Positions 18,547 to 29,060 are shown, numbered from the stretch's first letter. The stretch: 64,000 bases of DNA from CAWEFA01 sp963851385 (GCA_963851385.1 CAWKPE010000012.1:186001-250000); one strand, 5' to 3'. Notes: generated by a model from the letters alone, not told the origin. Made by a program: numbers and translations.

Positions 18547-19479
18547 TTAATTTGAAATCTCTAACATTTTTAAAACAGCCTTTTCTGCTTTCACTCTAAT
18601 ATTTTCATCAATCTTAATTTCAAATTTACCTTCTTTTAAGCAATCATAAATTTTTTTCAAAGTTATTAATTTCATAAATTTACAATCATTGCAACCACAA
18701 GAAGAATCTATAGGAGGAGCAGGAATAAAAATTTTATTAGGATTTTCTTTCTTCATTTGATGTAATATTCCAGATTCTGTTACAACAATATATTTATCAC
18801 TTTTATCACTTTTTACATATTTTAACAATGCTGAGGTTGATCCGATAAAATCAGCAATTATTAAAATTTGCTTTTTGCATTCAGGATGAGCAATTATTTT
18901 TGCACCAGAATTTTCCTTTTTTAATTCAAGTATTCTTTCAAGCGAGAATTCTTCATGTACATGGCATGCTCCATTCCAAATAATAAGTTCTCGGTTTGTA
19001 ATACTATTTACATAATTTCCCAAATTTTTATCAGGAGCAAATATAATCCTTCTTCCTTTTTCAACACTATTAACAATTTTAACTGCATTAGATGAAGTAC
19101 AAATTATATCAGATAAAGCTTTTACTTCAGCAGAAGTATTTATATAAGAAACAACTACTGCATCAGGATAATTTAATAAAAACTTTTTAAATTCTTCAGC
19201 AGGACAAGAATCTGCTAAAGAACATCCAGCCATAAAATCAGGAATTAATACTTTAGCATAAGGATTAATGATTTTTGCAGTTTCAGCCATAAAATTAACT
19301 CCAGCAAATACAATAATATCAGCATTTGTTTTCTTCGCATTTTTAGAAAGTTCTAAACTGTCACCAACAAAATCAGCAATATCCTGAATATCTCCATCCT
19401 GATAATAGTGAGCCAATATTACAGCATTCTTTTCATTTTTTAACCTATTAATTTCACTTATTAACAACTCTTTATTCAT
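18547..19479 (-). CDS. nadA: quinolinate synthase
   Basis: Iron-sulfur enzyme condensing iminoaspartate and dihydroxyacetone phosphate to quinolinate in de novo NAD synthesis. The 310-residue protein has the three-fold repeat layout and the cluster cysteines in FMAGCSLADSCPAEEF, NGACHVHEEF and DSSCGCNDCKFM. The active-site motif AHYYQDGDIQDIADFVGDSL is present near the N-terminus. nadB and nadC are not in the window. It is the first gene of a minus-strand run with ruvB; a 515-bp gap separates it from the divergent rpiB. Confidence 0.96.
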   Translation of the reverse strand: MNKELLISEINRLKNEKNAVILAHYYQDGDIQDIADFVGDSLELSKNAKKTNADIIVFAGVNFMAETAKIINPYAKVLIPDFMAGCSLADSCPAEEFKKFLLNYPDAVVVSYINTSAEVKALSDIICTSSNAVKIVNSVEKGRRIIFAPDKNLGNYVNSITNRELIIWNGACHVHEEFSLERILELKKENSGAKIIAHPECKKQILIIADFIGSTSALLKYVKSDKSDKYIVVTESGILHQMKKENPNKIFIPAPPIDSSCGCNDCKFMKLITLKKIYDCLKEGKFEIKIDENIRVKAEKAVLKMLEISN

Positions 19480-19994
19480 ATATATTTTTATAGATATTTA
19501 AAAACTATTTATGATAATAATAATATGATGTTAATTCTGTTTATAAAAATTAACATTAAATATTGCTAAACAAAATTGTCATTTATTAAAAACAGTTTAT
19601 AAACAAACACGAATTTTATATGTTTAAGTAAATCAGGTAGTATATTTTTTAATTAACAGTTGTTTAAAACTAATTGCTTTAATAATTAAGAATACTTTAA
19701 ATCTTAAAAATAGTTAATACAATCCTTAAAAAATATGAACTAATAATAATATTTTGTTTTGCATAGAATTAATTTTTTTCTATATGAAGTTTGATTGAAA
19801 AAATTGCAATTACTTTTTAATTTTTTATCTAAAGTTTTAAACATTGTTATAAGAGAACAAAAGAGTAATTTCTTAATTACTAAAGTAAATAAGATATAAA
19901 TATTTTAAGATATTTCTAAAATATTTACTTTTGAAAATATCATTTATTAGTTATTTACATTTTTATCAATTAGTTTGTTGAATTATTGAATAAT
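19480..19994. other. 515-bp AT-rich intergenic region between nadA and rpiB
   Basis: No open frame of note on either strand. It separates two divergently transcribed genes and should hold both promoters. Just before rpiB there is TTAGTTTG, one base off the -7 consensus TAnnTTTG. AT-only inverted repeats such as AAATATTTT / AAAATATTT near 19890-19925 are present but expected in such DNA. No RNA gene is recognised. Confidence 0.5.
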
Positions 19995-20435
19995 ATGAAA
20001 ATTATTGGAATTGCAAGTGATCATGCAGGATATGAACTTAAGGAAATATTAAAATCATGGTTAAAAGTGAAAGGATATGATTTAAAAGATTTTGGTGCTT
20101 TTTCGATTGAGAGTTCTGATTACCCTGATTTTGCTCATCCTCTTGCAAATGCGATTGAAAAAGGAGATGTAAATATTGGAATATCAATTTGTGGTAGTGG
20201 AAATGGAATGAATATGACTGTAAATAAGCATCAAGATATTAGAGCAGGATTATGTTGGAACAAAGAAATAGCCAGACTTGCCCGAGCGCACAACAATGCT
20301 AATATATGTTCATTGCCGGCCAGATTTGTATCCGTTGATGATGCAAAAGAAATTGTTGAGACTTTTTTAAATACTGAATTTGAAGGTGGACGTCATCAAA
20401 TACGAATTGAAAAAATTCCTGTTAATAATATTTAA
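19995..20435 (+). CDS. rpiB: ribose-5-phosphate isomerase B
   Basis: Interconverts ribose 5-phosphate and ribulose 5-phosphate in the pentose phosphate pathway. The start at ATG 19995 (MKIIGIASDHAGYELKE) is preferred to a TTG three codons upstream because the family begins exactly there. The catalytic cysteine sits in ISICGSGNGMNMTVNKH and the phosphate-binding region in IRAGLCWNKEIARLARAHNN. The protein is about 146 residues, normal. The Rrf2 gene starts 2 bp after its stop, so both are likely translated from one message. Confidence 0.95.
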   Translation: MKIIGIASDHAGYELKEILKSWLKVKGYDLKDFGAFSIESSDYPDFAHPLANAIEKGDVNIGISICGSGNGMNMTVNKHQDIRAGLCWNKEIARLARAHNNANICSLPARFVSVDDAKEIVETFLNTEFEGGRHQIRIEKIPVNNI

Positions 20436-20437
20436 AT

Positions 20438-20872
20438 ATGTTATCGAATACTTGTAAATATGCCATAAGAGCGGTTTTATATTTAGCTTTAAATGTCGAT
20501 GGGAATAAAAAAATAGGAATAAAAAAAATTTCAAAAGATTTAAATATTCCTACACCATTTTTAGGTAAAATATTACAAACGCTGGCAAAAAATAAAGTTT
20601 TATTTTCTACCAAGGGACCTAATGGAGGTTTTAGTTTAGGAAAACCTCCCAAAGATATTTCATTAATGAACATTGTTGATATTATTGACGGAAATGACAA
20701 TTTTAATGCATGCATAATTGGGCTTCATAGCTGTACAACAGAAGAAAAAAACTGCCCAATACATTATAAGTATGCTCAAATAAGAGAACAGGCTAAGCAA
20801 CTTTTTACTTTTGAAAACTTTGCCGAATTAGTGGAAAATATTAAACACAATCAAAATAAAGTTACTATTTAG
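20438..20872 (+). CDS. Rrf2-family transcriptional regulator with three cysteines
   Basis: Winged-helix repressor/activator of 144 residues. The N-terminal helix-turn-helix is seen in IGIKKISKDLNIPTPFLGKI and the wing in STKGPNGGFSLGKP. Three cysteines follow in ACIIGLHSCTTEEKNCPIH, the pattern that binds an Fe-S cluster in IscR and NsrR. So it probably senses iron-sulfur state, oxygen or nitric oxide. It is coupled to rpiB and lies 80 bp before hemW. Its targets are not known; the hairpin between it and hemW could be a binding site or terminator. Confidence 0.88.
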   Translation: MLSNTCKYAIRAVLYLALNVDGNKKIGIKKISKDLNIPTPFLGKILQTLAKNKVLFSTKGPNGGFSLGKPPKDISLMNIVDIIDGNDNFNACIIGLHSCTTEEKNCPIHYKYAQIREQAKQLFTFENFAELVENIKHNQNKVTI

Positions 20873-20893
20873 AAACTAAATTATTCCAACCAG

Positions 20894-20922
20894 GCTATTA
20901 TTGAAAAATCTGAAATAATAGC
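20894..20922. repeat. inverted repeat between the Rrf2 gene and hemW
   Basis: GCTATTATT at 20894-20902 pairs with AATAATAGC at 20914-20922 around an 11-base loop. It could be a weak terminator after the Rrf2 gene (a short TCTTTT follows) or an operator for hemW. No further evidence distinguishes these. Confidence 0.4.
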
Positions 20923-20952
20923 TGAATCTTTTAAATAAAATTTATTCACCTG

Positions 20953-22077
20953 ATGGCAGGTATTTATGTACATATTCCGTTTTGCAAAAAACGCTGCAAT
21001 TATTGTGATTTTTATTCAACAATAAAAATTGGATATTTGAATGAATATTTAGAAGCATTAAGTAAAGAAATTGAAATACAAGCTAATTACTTCAGGAATG
21101 AAGAAGTAGAAACAATATATTTTGGAGGAGGTACACCTTCAATTTTGAAAACTATTGAAATCGAAAAGTTGATAAATTCATTAAAAAAAATTTTCAATAT
21201 TTCCAAAAATCCAGAAGTGACATTAGAATTAAATCCTGACGATTGCAATAATGTATACCTAAAAAACATCAAGTCAAACGGTGTCAATAGAATTAGCATA
21301 GGCGTTCAGTCATTTGATGATAAAATTTTAGAACTAATGGGCCGCAGGCATACAGTTAAGCAAGTTTATAAATGCATTGATTATGCCTTAAACGCTGAGA
21401 TTCAAAATATAAGTATTGATTTAATTTATGATTTGCCAGAAATGAATTTAAATGCTTGGGAAACTACACTTGGAAAAGCTTTTAAATTGCCAATACAACA
21501 TTTATCAGCCTATCACCTTACATACGAGAAGGGAACAATTTTTAATAAATGGTTAATGAATGGCAAATTATTTAAATTAAATGATGAAGAAAGTTGGCTG
21601 CAGTTTGAAATGTTGCATAATCACGCAATAACTAACAAATTTGAACATTATGAAATATCCAATTTTGCTAAAGCAGGTTTTTCTTCAAAACATAATTCAA
21701 ACTACTGGAATGGTTCTTATTACTTAGGTTTAGGGCCTTCAGCTCATTCATATAATGGGAATTCAAGACAATGGAATTGTTCGAACTTAATTAAGTATAA
21801 CAAATTATTAATTTCTGAAAAATTGGCTAAAGAAAGCGAGAATCTTACAAAAAAGGATAATGCAAATGAATACATTCTTACAGGATTAAGAACAAATATT
21901 GGAATTAATATAGAATTTTTTCGAAATAATTATGGAGAAATATATTTCAGAAACCTTCTAAAAGGACTTGAAAAATTTGTAGTTTCTAAACATGCAGAAA
22001 TAAAAGGAAACTTTGGTTTTCTAACGTTAAAAGGATGGTTTATTTCAGATAAAATTATAGGAGAACTAATGATTTAA
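20953..22077 (+). CDS. hemW: radical SAM protein HemW (heme chaperone family)
   Basis: Member of the HemN/HemW radical SAM family, 374 residues. The cluster motif is CKKRCNYCDFYS, whose CxxxCxYCDFYS form marks HemW, a heme-transfer protein, over true coproporphyrinogen dehydrogenase HemN. The SAM-binding FGGGTPS and GVQSFDDKILELMGR motifs are present, and the C-terminal HemN domain follows. The frame is intact. It converges with lgt with only 8 bp between stops, so no separate terminator fits there. Confidence 0.93.
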   Translation: MAGIYVHIPFCKKRCNYCDFYSTIKIGYLNEYLEALSKEIEIQANYFRNEEVETIYFGGGTPSILKTIEIEKLINSLKKIFNISKNPEVTLELNPDDCNNVYLKNIKSNGVNRISIGVQSFDDKILELMGRRHTVKQVYKCIDYALNAEIQNISIDLIYDLPEMNLNAWETTLGKAFKLPIQHLSAYHLTYEKGTIFNKWLMNGKLFKLNDEESWLQFEMLHNHAITNKFEHYEISNFAKAGFSSKHNSNYWNGSYYLGLGPSAHSYNGNSRQWNCSNLIKYNKLLISEKLAKESENLTKKDNANEYILTGLRTNIGINIEFFRNNYGEIYFRNLLKGLEKFVVSKHAEIKGNFGFLTLKGWFISDKIIGELMI

Positions 22078-22085
22078 TAATTTTA

Positions 22086-22922
22086 TTAAGAAGTCAATTT
22101 GGTTCCATTTTTTTCGGCAGACTTTTTTGATGCATAAATAATGAATATTATTCCCGTTAGAATAAATGGTAAACTTAAAATTTGACCCATATCAATTGGC
22201 AAAAATTTTTCAAAATTTTCCTGAGGATTTTTAATGAACTCAATTAAAAACCTAGCCCCGAAAAGTAAAATCAAAAAAATACCAAAAAGTTTTCCTCTTT
22301 GTCTGATAAAGTAGTTTTTATTATAGCACCAATACAAGAAAATAAAAATTAACAAATATGAAAGCGCTTCATATATTTGTGTTGGGTGATGCGGGGCATG
22401 GATGCCTTTTTCATTCAGATATTCAGAACTATTTACGAAATAGAAACCCCAAGGCAAATTAGTTGCAACTCCAAATATTTCTGAGTTCATAAGGTTCCCT
22501 AAACGAATAAACATACTACCTAATGCAACAACAATTCCTATCCTGTCTAACAACCAGAGTAAGTTTAACTTATTTTTTCTTACGAACAAATAAAGAGCAA
22601 TTAAAATTCCGACAGCACCACCATGGCTGGCAAGTCCACCTTCCCATATTTTTAAAATTCGCAAAGGTTCTTCAAAATAGTACGCAGGATTATAAAACAA
22701 AACATGCCCTAATCTTGCACCTATAATTGTTCCAAAAGCCATGTAAATTGTGAGTTCATCTAACAATTCCATGGAGTATCCTTCTTTTTTAAAAACTTTC
22801 TTTAAGATCAGAATTCCAAAAATAAATGCAGTAACAAATAGAAGTCCATACCACCGCAAAGACAAAGGTCCTAAAGAGAATATTTCAGGTTTTACATTCC
22901 ATGTAATAAATTGTAATATCAT
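22086..22922 (-). CDS. lgt: prolipoprotein diacylglyceryl transferase
   Basis: Inner-membrane enzyme that adds diacylglycerol to the lipobox cysteine, the first step for all bacterial lipoproteins. The 278-residue protein has about seven membrane segments, the family signature GGLASHGGAVGI with the essential histidine, the arginine in IRLGNLMNSEIFG and the HPTQIYEAL motif. It provides the activity needed by the lipoproteins in this window (PstS, DUF4292, DUF4296, Ig-like). Frame intact. Confidence 0.96.
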   Translation of the reverse strand: MILQFITWNVKPEIFSLGPLSLRWYGLLFVTAFIFGILILKKVFKKEGYSMELLDELTIYMAFGTIIGARLGHVLFYNPAYYFEEPLRILKIWEGGLASHGGAVGILIALYLFVRKNKLNLLWLLDRIGIVVALGSMFIRLGNLMNSEIFGVATNLPWGFYFVNSSEYLNEKGIHAPHHPTQIYEALSYLLIFIFLYWCYNKNYFIRQRGKLFGIFLILLFGARFLIEFIKNPQENFEKFLPIDMGQILSLPFILTGIIFIIYASKKSAEKNGTKLTS

Positions 22923-23134
22923 CGTAAGCCAAATTTTAATTATTTTATTCTTTATTTGCCTATAATCTTTGCAATCTGACTATTATTTTGAATATCTAAA
23001 ATATTTCAAAACAAATACATATTAGCAAAAAACTATATGCCGATTAATATTTATTTACTTTAATGACAAAGTAAATAATGATAAATATGTCAATAAACCA
23101 CAAGCGATGCAAAGGAATAAGAAAATTTTCGAAT

Positions 23135-23698
23135 TTAACTATTTGACCAGGAAATAATAAATTCTGTTACACTATTATTTTTGGCAAGGGATTTTGTCAA
23201 ATCAATTTTTACATTTTTACAACCCGACATTTCTAGTGCCCGCTCCATCCATCCAACAATGTCATATTCTAGAATCTCATCAGGATCAGGGAATTTAGTT
23301 ATATGCAGAACTAATCCGTTTTTTGTAGCATTCATAACTACAATTTCGGAAGGTTGAAAATAGGTAGTAAATATTCGGCCAGCCTTTTCTATAATATATT
23401 TGGGCGAGCCAAACTGAATAAAAAACTTGTAAATGCCATTTAAAGCTGATTCAGCATGGAAACGACCCATAAGCTTGGCAGTTTTTTCATCATCTCCGTT
23501 ATAATATACTTTACTAATTGTTTTCATTGGTAAAACCAAACCATCCTGCATAGGATACCAGTTATTCGTAAAAATAATACCTTTCATAATATTTTTCGAA
23601 CTTTCAGGAAGGGCATCCAACCATTCATTTTGTCGAAGCGGAAAATGTTTTTTTACAAATTCCGGGATCGACTTTAATGCAGCGCCTTTTATTTCCAT
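23135..23698 (-). CDS. DUF2378-like (TIGR02265) protein
   Basis: Protein of 187 residues without signal peptide or membrane segment. It starts MEIKGAALKSIPEFVKKHF and contains NWYPMQDGLVLPMKTISKVY, SALNGIYKFF, YIIEKAGRIFTTYF and the C-terminal VGWMERALEMSGCKN followed by a FIISW end. Order and spacing match what I recall of the TIGR02265/DUF2378 family, best known from myxobacteria and of unknown function. This call is from memory of the family pattern, not from a search. It stands alone between lgt (212 bp) and a divergent Ig-like lipoprotein gene. Frame intact. Confidence 0.6.
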   Translation of the reverse strand: MEIKGAALKSIPEFVKKHFPLRQNEWLDALPESSKNIMKGIIFTNNWYPMQDGLVLPMKTISKVYYNGDDEKTAKLMGRFHAESALNGIYKFFIQFGSPKYIIEKAGRIFTTYFQPSEIVVMNATKNGLVLHITKFPDPDEILEYDIVGWMERALEMSGCKNVKIDLTKSLAKNNSVTEFIISWSNS

Positions 23699-23898
23699 TG
23701 CGGAATTTGATTTAACCCATATTTAAAAGTAAGCTTTTTGCAAATTTTTTCATATGAATTCGTCCATTTTTAATTCTATAAAATACGTTAATATTTATTT
23801 ATAATTGCTAGATATTTCCTTTTCAATCAATGAACTTAATTAATTTTTAAATAGAAAGACCCAAATTGATTTCAAAAAGTTATGCAAATTCAAATAAT

Positions 23899-23906
23899 TA
23901 AGTTTG
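23899..23906 (+). promoter_or_regulatory. -7 promoter element before the Ig-like lipoprotein gene
   Basis: TAAGTTTG matches the Bacteroidota TAnnTTTG element and lies 35 bp before the start codon. No clear TTG lies at the expected -33 distance, so support rests on the -7 box alone. Confidence 0.35.
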
Positions 23907-23941
23907 TAAGTTTTTAAAGCAAAATTTAATAATATAAAAAA

Positions 23942-25747
23942 GTGAAGATTAAAAATATAATTAAGAATTATTTCTATTGTATTTTGTTTGTTTTGGCTAT
24001 TGGATTATTAACTTATCAATGTGCTAGCGTTGGTACAATATCGGGAGGTCCAAAAGATGTTAGAATCCTCCAAAAATGGTCAGCAGTTCCCCAAAAATGT
24101 ATGCTACTAATTTTAAAAATAAGGAAATACGAATAGATTTTAATAAATATATTCAACTTAAGGATGTAAATCAACAATTAAATGTTTCTCCACCATTAAA
24201 GAAAAAACCTTTAGTTTGGATTAAAAATAAGTCACTAATAATTCAGTATAAGGACACTTTAAAAGAAAATACGACTTATACATTTAATTTCGGTAATAGT
24301 ATCTCTGATTTAAATGAAGGTAATATTTACAACAATTTCGAATTTGTTATTTCAACTGGAAACTATGTAGATTCGTTGGGAGTAAGAGGCCAAATTGTGG
24401 ATGCTTTCGATTTAAAACCAGAAAAGGAATCTCTTTTAGCAATGTTATATAGTAATTTGTCTGATTCTGCACCTTATAAAGAAGTACCTGAATTTACAAG
24501 TCGTACTGATAAGGATGGATATTTTTATATTAATAATGTCAAGCCGGAACTTACAGGTTATATGCGCTTAAAGATAAAAATTTCAATTATAAATATGATC
24601 CGGTTACAGAAGCAATTGCTTTTAAAGATTCAAATGTTATACTTGACAAGTTCTAAAATATCAAATTTGAAAGAGAAAAATTTATTTTTTCCATCAGACA
24701 CTTTGCACTTTTATAGTATAAAAGATACGATTCGCAAAAAGCATATTTTAGACAGTATTGCTACAAAAAGATCACGAAATAGCATTTATTCTGAGTTACT
24801 ATTATTTTATGAAAAAGATAAACGGCAATATTTAAAAGATTTTAGCAGAAAATATAAACGACGATTTGATATTCGTTTCAATAAACCTCTAAGAAATGAT
24901 AGTATAATTATTAAACCATTATATTTTAAAGTTACCAATTGGTATTTATTGGAAAAATATCAAAATCATGATTCATTGACAATATGGTTAACAGATACAA
25001 ATTTGGTTAAAATAGATACACTTAAAACAGTCGTTCAATATTGGGGTAATAGCAAAAAAGGTGATTTAATATGGAAGTCCGATACTTTGAACTTCAAATA
25101 CACGGGCTTAGAAAAGACTGAAAAAAAATCTAAAAAACAAAAACCTCAAACTGCGAAAATTGCAACAAATGCAGCAGGAACAGTTGATTTAAACTCAGAA
25201 CCTTATATTGAATCAGATTTTCCAATATCAAAAATTAATACAAATAAATTTCAACTGTTTCAAAAGGTTGATACTGTTGAGTTTCCTTCGAAATTTTCAA
25301 TTATTGCAGATAGTTTATCACCAAAAAGGGTAAATATAAAGAGCAGATGGATTGAACAAACAAATTATAAACTAAAAATATTTCCTGGGGCTTTCGAAAA
25401 TATTTATGGCATTCAGTACGATACAATAATGAGTTCATTTACAACTCAAAAACTTGAATACTATGGAAAATTAACTTTGAATCTTTGGAATTAAAATGCC
25501 TATAATTGTTCAACTTCTCGATAAAGATAAGTTAGTTATAGAGAAATGTACTTCCTTAGATGGGCCAATAATATTCGATTATTTACAGCCAAAATCTTAT
25601 GTTATCAAACTGATATTTGATGAAAATGGAGACAGAATTTGGACTACCGGTGATTTATTAAAGAAAAAACAACCGAAAAAGTACTATTTTACAAAGAGGA
25701 AATTAACATTCGTTCAAATTGGGATGTTGATATTACCTGGGAAATAA
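23942..25747 (+). CDS. Ig-like (SbsA/Big_5-type) domain lipoprotein, several frameshifts
   Basis: Cell-surface lipoprotein. It begins at GTG 23942 with a basic/hydrophobic leader and lipobox LTYQCASVGTISGGPKD, a beginning typical for Bacteroidota Ig-like-domain lipoproteins. The frame shifts near 24068 and continues as SSSPKMYATNFKNKEIRIDF, with a Big_5-type domain (QQLNVSPPLKKKPLVWIKNK and TLKENTTYTFNFG). A compensated double shift affects about 24555-24655, where the other frame reads ALKDKNFNYKYDPVTEAIAF. The last break is near 25490, before the C-terminal part MPIIVQLLDKDKLVIEKC. About 600 residues. Function unknown; likely a structural or anchoring surface protein. Confidence 0.75.
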
Positions 25748-25756
25748 AATATTTTT

Positions 25757-26650
25757 ATGAATTCGGATTTCGTAATAATAATATACATCACCATAAAAAA
25801 GTAGATGTTAAGACAGAAAATCTTCTAATAGCTATAATATTAAATTTTGCAATTACAATTGTTGAAATTGGAGGAGGTATTCTTTCAAATAGTTATGCAT
25901 TATTATCTGATGCAATGCACAATTTCGGAGATACTGTTGCTATTTTCCTCGCATATCTTTCAAATAAAATTAGTAAGCGAACCCCTACTTTAAGTAAAAC
26001 TTTTGGCTTTAAGCGAATTGAAATTATCGTTGCTTTAATTAATGGAGTTGCACTTATTATTATTTGCTCTTTTCTTTTTTATGGAGCTATAGTAAGATTA
26101 AAACACCCTGCTCCTATTAATGGTTTAATGATGATTGTTGTTGCTATTATTGCGCTATTGGCAAATTTTATTGCTATGGCATTACTAAAAAGAGACAAAG
26201 ATAAAAACCTCAATATTAAAGCAGCTTATCTTCATTTATTCGCTGATACCTTTTCTTCTGCAGCAGTAATATTAGGTGGAATATTAATAGTTTTGTATAA
26301 ATATATATTGGCTCGATCCAGTTGTTACGTTTATAATTAGTATTTACATATTAAAAGAAGCATGGTACATATTGAAACAGGCATACTTGATATTAATTCA
26401 GGCAACACCTAATGATCTTGACATAAATAAAGTTAAATTAGCTATTGAAGCTTTGCTGAAATTGAAAATGTACATCATATTCATGCATGGAAACTAAACG
26501 ATACGCAAACTCACTTTGAATGTCATGTTGATCTTAAAAATGATTATAAAATAAGTAAAACAGAACAAATATTTATTAAGATAAACAACTGCTAAAAGAC
26601 AATTTTAATATTATTCACACTACTATTCAATTTGAATACAATAGTTGTAA
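25757..26650 (+). CDS. cation diffusion facilitator (CDF) metal exporter, frameshifted
   Basis: Inner-membrane Zn2+/Cd2+/Co2+ exporter driven by protons. A histidine patch (HHH near 25790) precedes the first membrane segment LLIAIILNFAITIVEIGGGI. The metal site of helix II reads SDAMHNFGDTVAIF and that of helix V HLFADTFSSAAVI, the pairs expected for zinc transporters. Breaks occur near 25765 and 26315. The C-terminal cytoplasmic ferredoxin-like domain then follows in other frames (ILKEAWYILKQA, VHHIHAWKLNDTQTHFECHV). The end is uncertain because the last frame runs into the convergent trpS. About 300 residues when joined. Confidence 0.82.
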
Positions 26651-26657
26651 TGACAAA

Positions 26658-27660
26658 TCAGTTATAAGAAAATATAAAATTCCGGAATCCAATAATTTCT
26701 CTGACTTCATTCAAAGTCTTTGAAGCACTTTCGCGGGCTTTATCACTGCCCATTTTAACTACTTTTTTTAAATATTCATGATTTGAAGATAATCCTGTAT
26801 TTTTGCCTAATCGGTTCAATGGCTTTATTAATATCCTGGGCAAGTTGTTTTTTCAAATCGCCATAACGAATTTCACATTTATTATATTTTTCCCGAAAAA
26901 AGTTCAACGTATCTTCCGATGAAACTACCTCCATAATTGTAAATAAGTTTTTGATTGGTTCAGGCATTTTTTGGTTTGTATGAGTAGGTCCACTATCGGT
27001 AACAGCCCGCATGACTTTTTTTTCAACAGTTTTAGCATCGTCCGACAAATAAATGCCATTACCTTCCGATTTACCCATTTTTCCTGAGCCATCTAGACCA
27101 GGAATTTTTAAAAGATTTTTTCCAAAATTAAATGCATCAGGAAGAGGGAAAAAATTTACTCCATAAAGTTTATTAAACCGTCCTGCAAAATTTCGTGCCA
27201 TTTCCAGATGTTGTTCCTGGTCCTTTACCAACAGGAACTTTATTTGCTTTATGAATAATGATATCTGCAGCCATCAGAACAGGATAAGTCAGTAAGCCGG
27301 CATTAATATTGTCAGTTTGCTGACGAGCTTTTTCTTTAAAAGTTGTGGTTCTTTCCAATTCACCTTTATATGCAAGCATATTAAGTATTAGATACAATTC
27401 AGAAACTTCAGGTATATCGCTTTGAATATAAACAGTAGCAATTTCAGGATCAATACCTGCAGCGAGATATTCACAAAGAACCTGTTTAACACTGGCCATC
27501 CAATCATCAGGTTTAGGATGGGTTGTCAATGAATGCAGATCAGCAATAAAAAAGAAACACTTATAATCGTGTTGCATTTTAACAAAATTGCGAACAGCGC
27601 CATAATAATTACCCAAATGAGGTTACCTGTTGAACGAATACCACTTAAAACAATTTCCAT
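26658..27660 (-). CDS. trpS: tryptophan-tRNA ligase, at least three frameshifts
   Basis: Class I enzyme charging tRNA-Trp. The true N-terminus starts at ATG 27660 (MEIVLSGIRSTGNL). A missing C near 27625 breaks the HIGH-like motif HLGNYYGAV. An extra G near 27225 converts GKDQEQHLEMAR to another frame, and another break lies near 26820. The KMSKS-like motif reads GKMGKSEGNGIYLSDD. The C-terminus (MGSDKARESASKTLNEVREI) ends at 26658. Joined length is about 330 residues, normal. As the cell needs this gene, the breaks are best read as sequence errors. It converges with the CDF gene. Confidence 0.92.
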
Positions 27661-27681
27661 AGATTTATTTTTTTGAATGTA

Positions 27682-27689
27682 CAAATCTA
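27682..27689 (-). promoter_or_regulatory. -7 promoter element before trpS
   Basis: On the minus strand the sequence TAGATTTG fits TAnnTTTG and lies 21 bp before the trpS start at 27660. No firm -33 element was found. Confidence 0.4.
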
Positions 27690-27848
27690 AAAAATAAAAA
27701 ATCACCTGCTAAAGGTCTACAATTTAGATTTTTTCATGGATGGATTTATTTCGGGTAATTATTTGCAAGAATTGATTTTTCGTAAAAAATTTAGGAATGA
27801 AGATTATAAATATTCGGTAATTAAATTTAAACATGAATTCCAATTAAT

Positions 27849-28198
27849 ATGGAATCATACAGGTTACAAAAAGTTTCAAGGCTCATACAAAAGGAATTAG
27901 GAATTATATTTCAACGCGAAAGTCATACTATTTGTAATGGCAAAATGGTTACTGTAACTGCAGTCCGTGTAAGTCCCGATTTGGGAATTGCTAAGGTGTA
28001 CATTAAGTATATTTCCATCAGAGAATCAAAAGAAACATTAATTCATATAAAAATCATACTAAGACAATACGTCATAATATTGGTTTGAAAATGCGAAACC
28101 AATTGCGAATATTGCCTGAATTAGAATTTTTTATTGATGACAGTCTTGACTATATTGAGAAGATTGAGAAATTAATAAAACCTCGTAAAAATTCTTAA
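27849..28198 (+). CDS. rbfA: ribosome-binding factor A, one frameshift
   Basis: Small KH-fold protein that assists 16S rRNA maturation and cold growth. It starts MESYRLQKVSRLIQKELGII and carries KMVTVTAVRVSPDLGIAKVY, the conserved beta-hairpin region of RbfA. A break near 28045 shifts the frame. The C-terminus then reads IGLKMRNQLRILPELEFFID and DDSLDYIEKIEKLI, the usual RbfA ending, with stop at 28196-28198. Joined length is about 116 residues. It is followed by a methyltransferase and a LolC/E-type permease; rbfA beside such a permease is a common Bacteroidota arrangement. Confidence 0.9.
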
Positions 28199-28248
28199 AT
28201 TGATAATAAATTATAATTAACCAAACTTTCCAAAACAAAAATTAAATT

Positions 28249-29060
28249 ATGCAATACGAACCAATTAAAAGAAGCCTTGGACATGTATTTAATGACAAAC
28301 CATTTTTCAGGATATTTTTTTATAAATTTCTCGACATTCTGTTATTAAGGGCATGGTATATTAAAAAAGAACTTAAAATAATTAAAAGACAAATTGGAAA
28401 TAATGTTTCGATACTAGATGCAGGATCTGGATTTGGCCAATATTCTTATTTTATATCTATTTTTTCAAAAGAATGTAAAATTACAGGTATTGATATTGAA
28501 GAAGAACAAATTGAGGATTGCAATAAATTTTTCAATAAAATTGGATTATGCTGACAGAATAAAATTCAATAAAGCGGATATGACTCAATTTGTAAAACCT
28601 GATGAATATAATCTCATTATTTCAATTGATGTAATGGAACATATAACTGACGATATTCAGGTATTTAAAAATTTTTATCAATCATTGAAATCCGGAGGTA
28701 TTTTACTAATTTCTACACCTTCAGACCAAGGAGGATCTGATGTACACGATGATGAAGAGAAATCATTTATAGCTGAACATGTACGCGATGGTTACAGTAT
28801 TAGCTGATATTCAAAAGAAACTTGAAACTGCAGGATTTTTAAATATTGAAACAAAATATAGTTATGGAATTCCTGGTCAAATATCCTGGAAAATATCAAT
28901 GAAATTTCCAATAACAATATTGAATATTAGCAAATTATTTTTCATTATTCCTTCCTTTCTATTATCTGATTACTTTTCCATTTTGTCTGTTACTAAACTA
29001 CTTTGATTTTATAAAGTACATAAAAGTGGCACTGGATTAATTGTAAAAGCTATGAAATGA
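28249..29060 (+). CDS. class I SAM-dependent methyltransferase, frameshifted
   Basis: The first frame has the SAM-binding motif I VSILDAGSGFGQYSYF and the acidic end of strand 2 in ITGIDIEEEQIEDC. After a break near 28550 motif II/III continues as NLIISIDVMEHITDDIQVF and SLKSGGILLISTPS. Further breaks near 28800 and 28955 lead to KKLETAGFLNIETKYSYGI and a last stretch with stop at 29058-29060. About 268 residues when joined. The pattern matches small-molecule or lipid methyltransferases of the UbiE/Methyltransf_11 group, but the substrate cannot be told. It lies between rbfA and the permease on the same strand. Confidence 0.8.
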
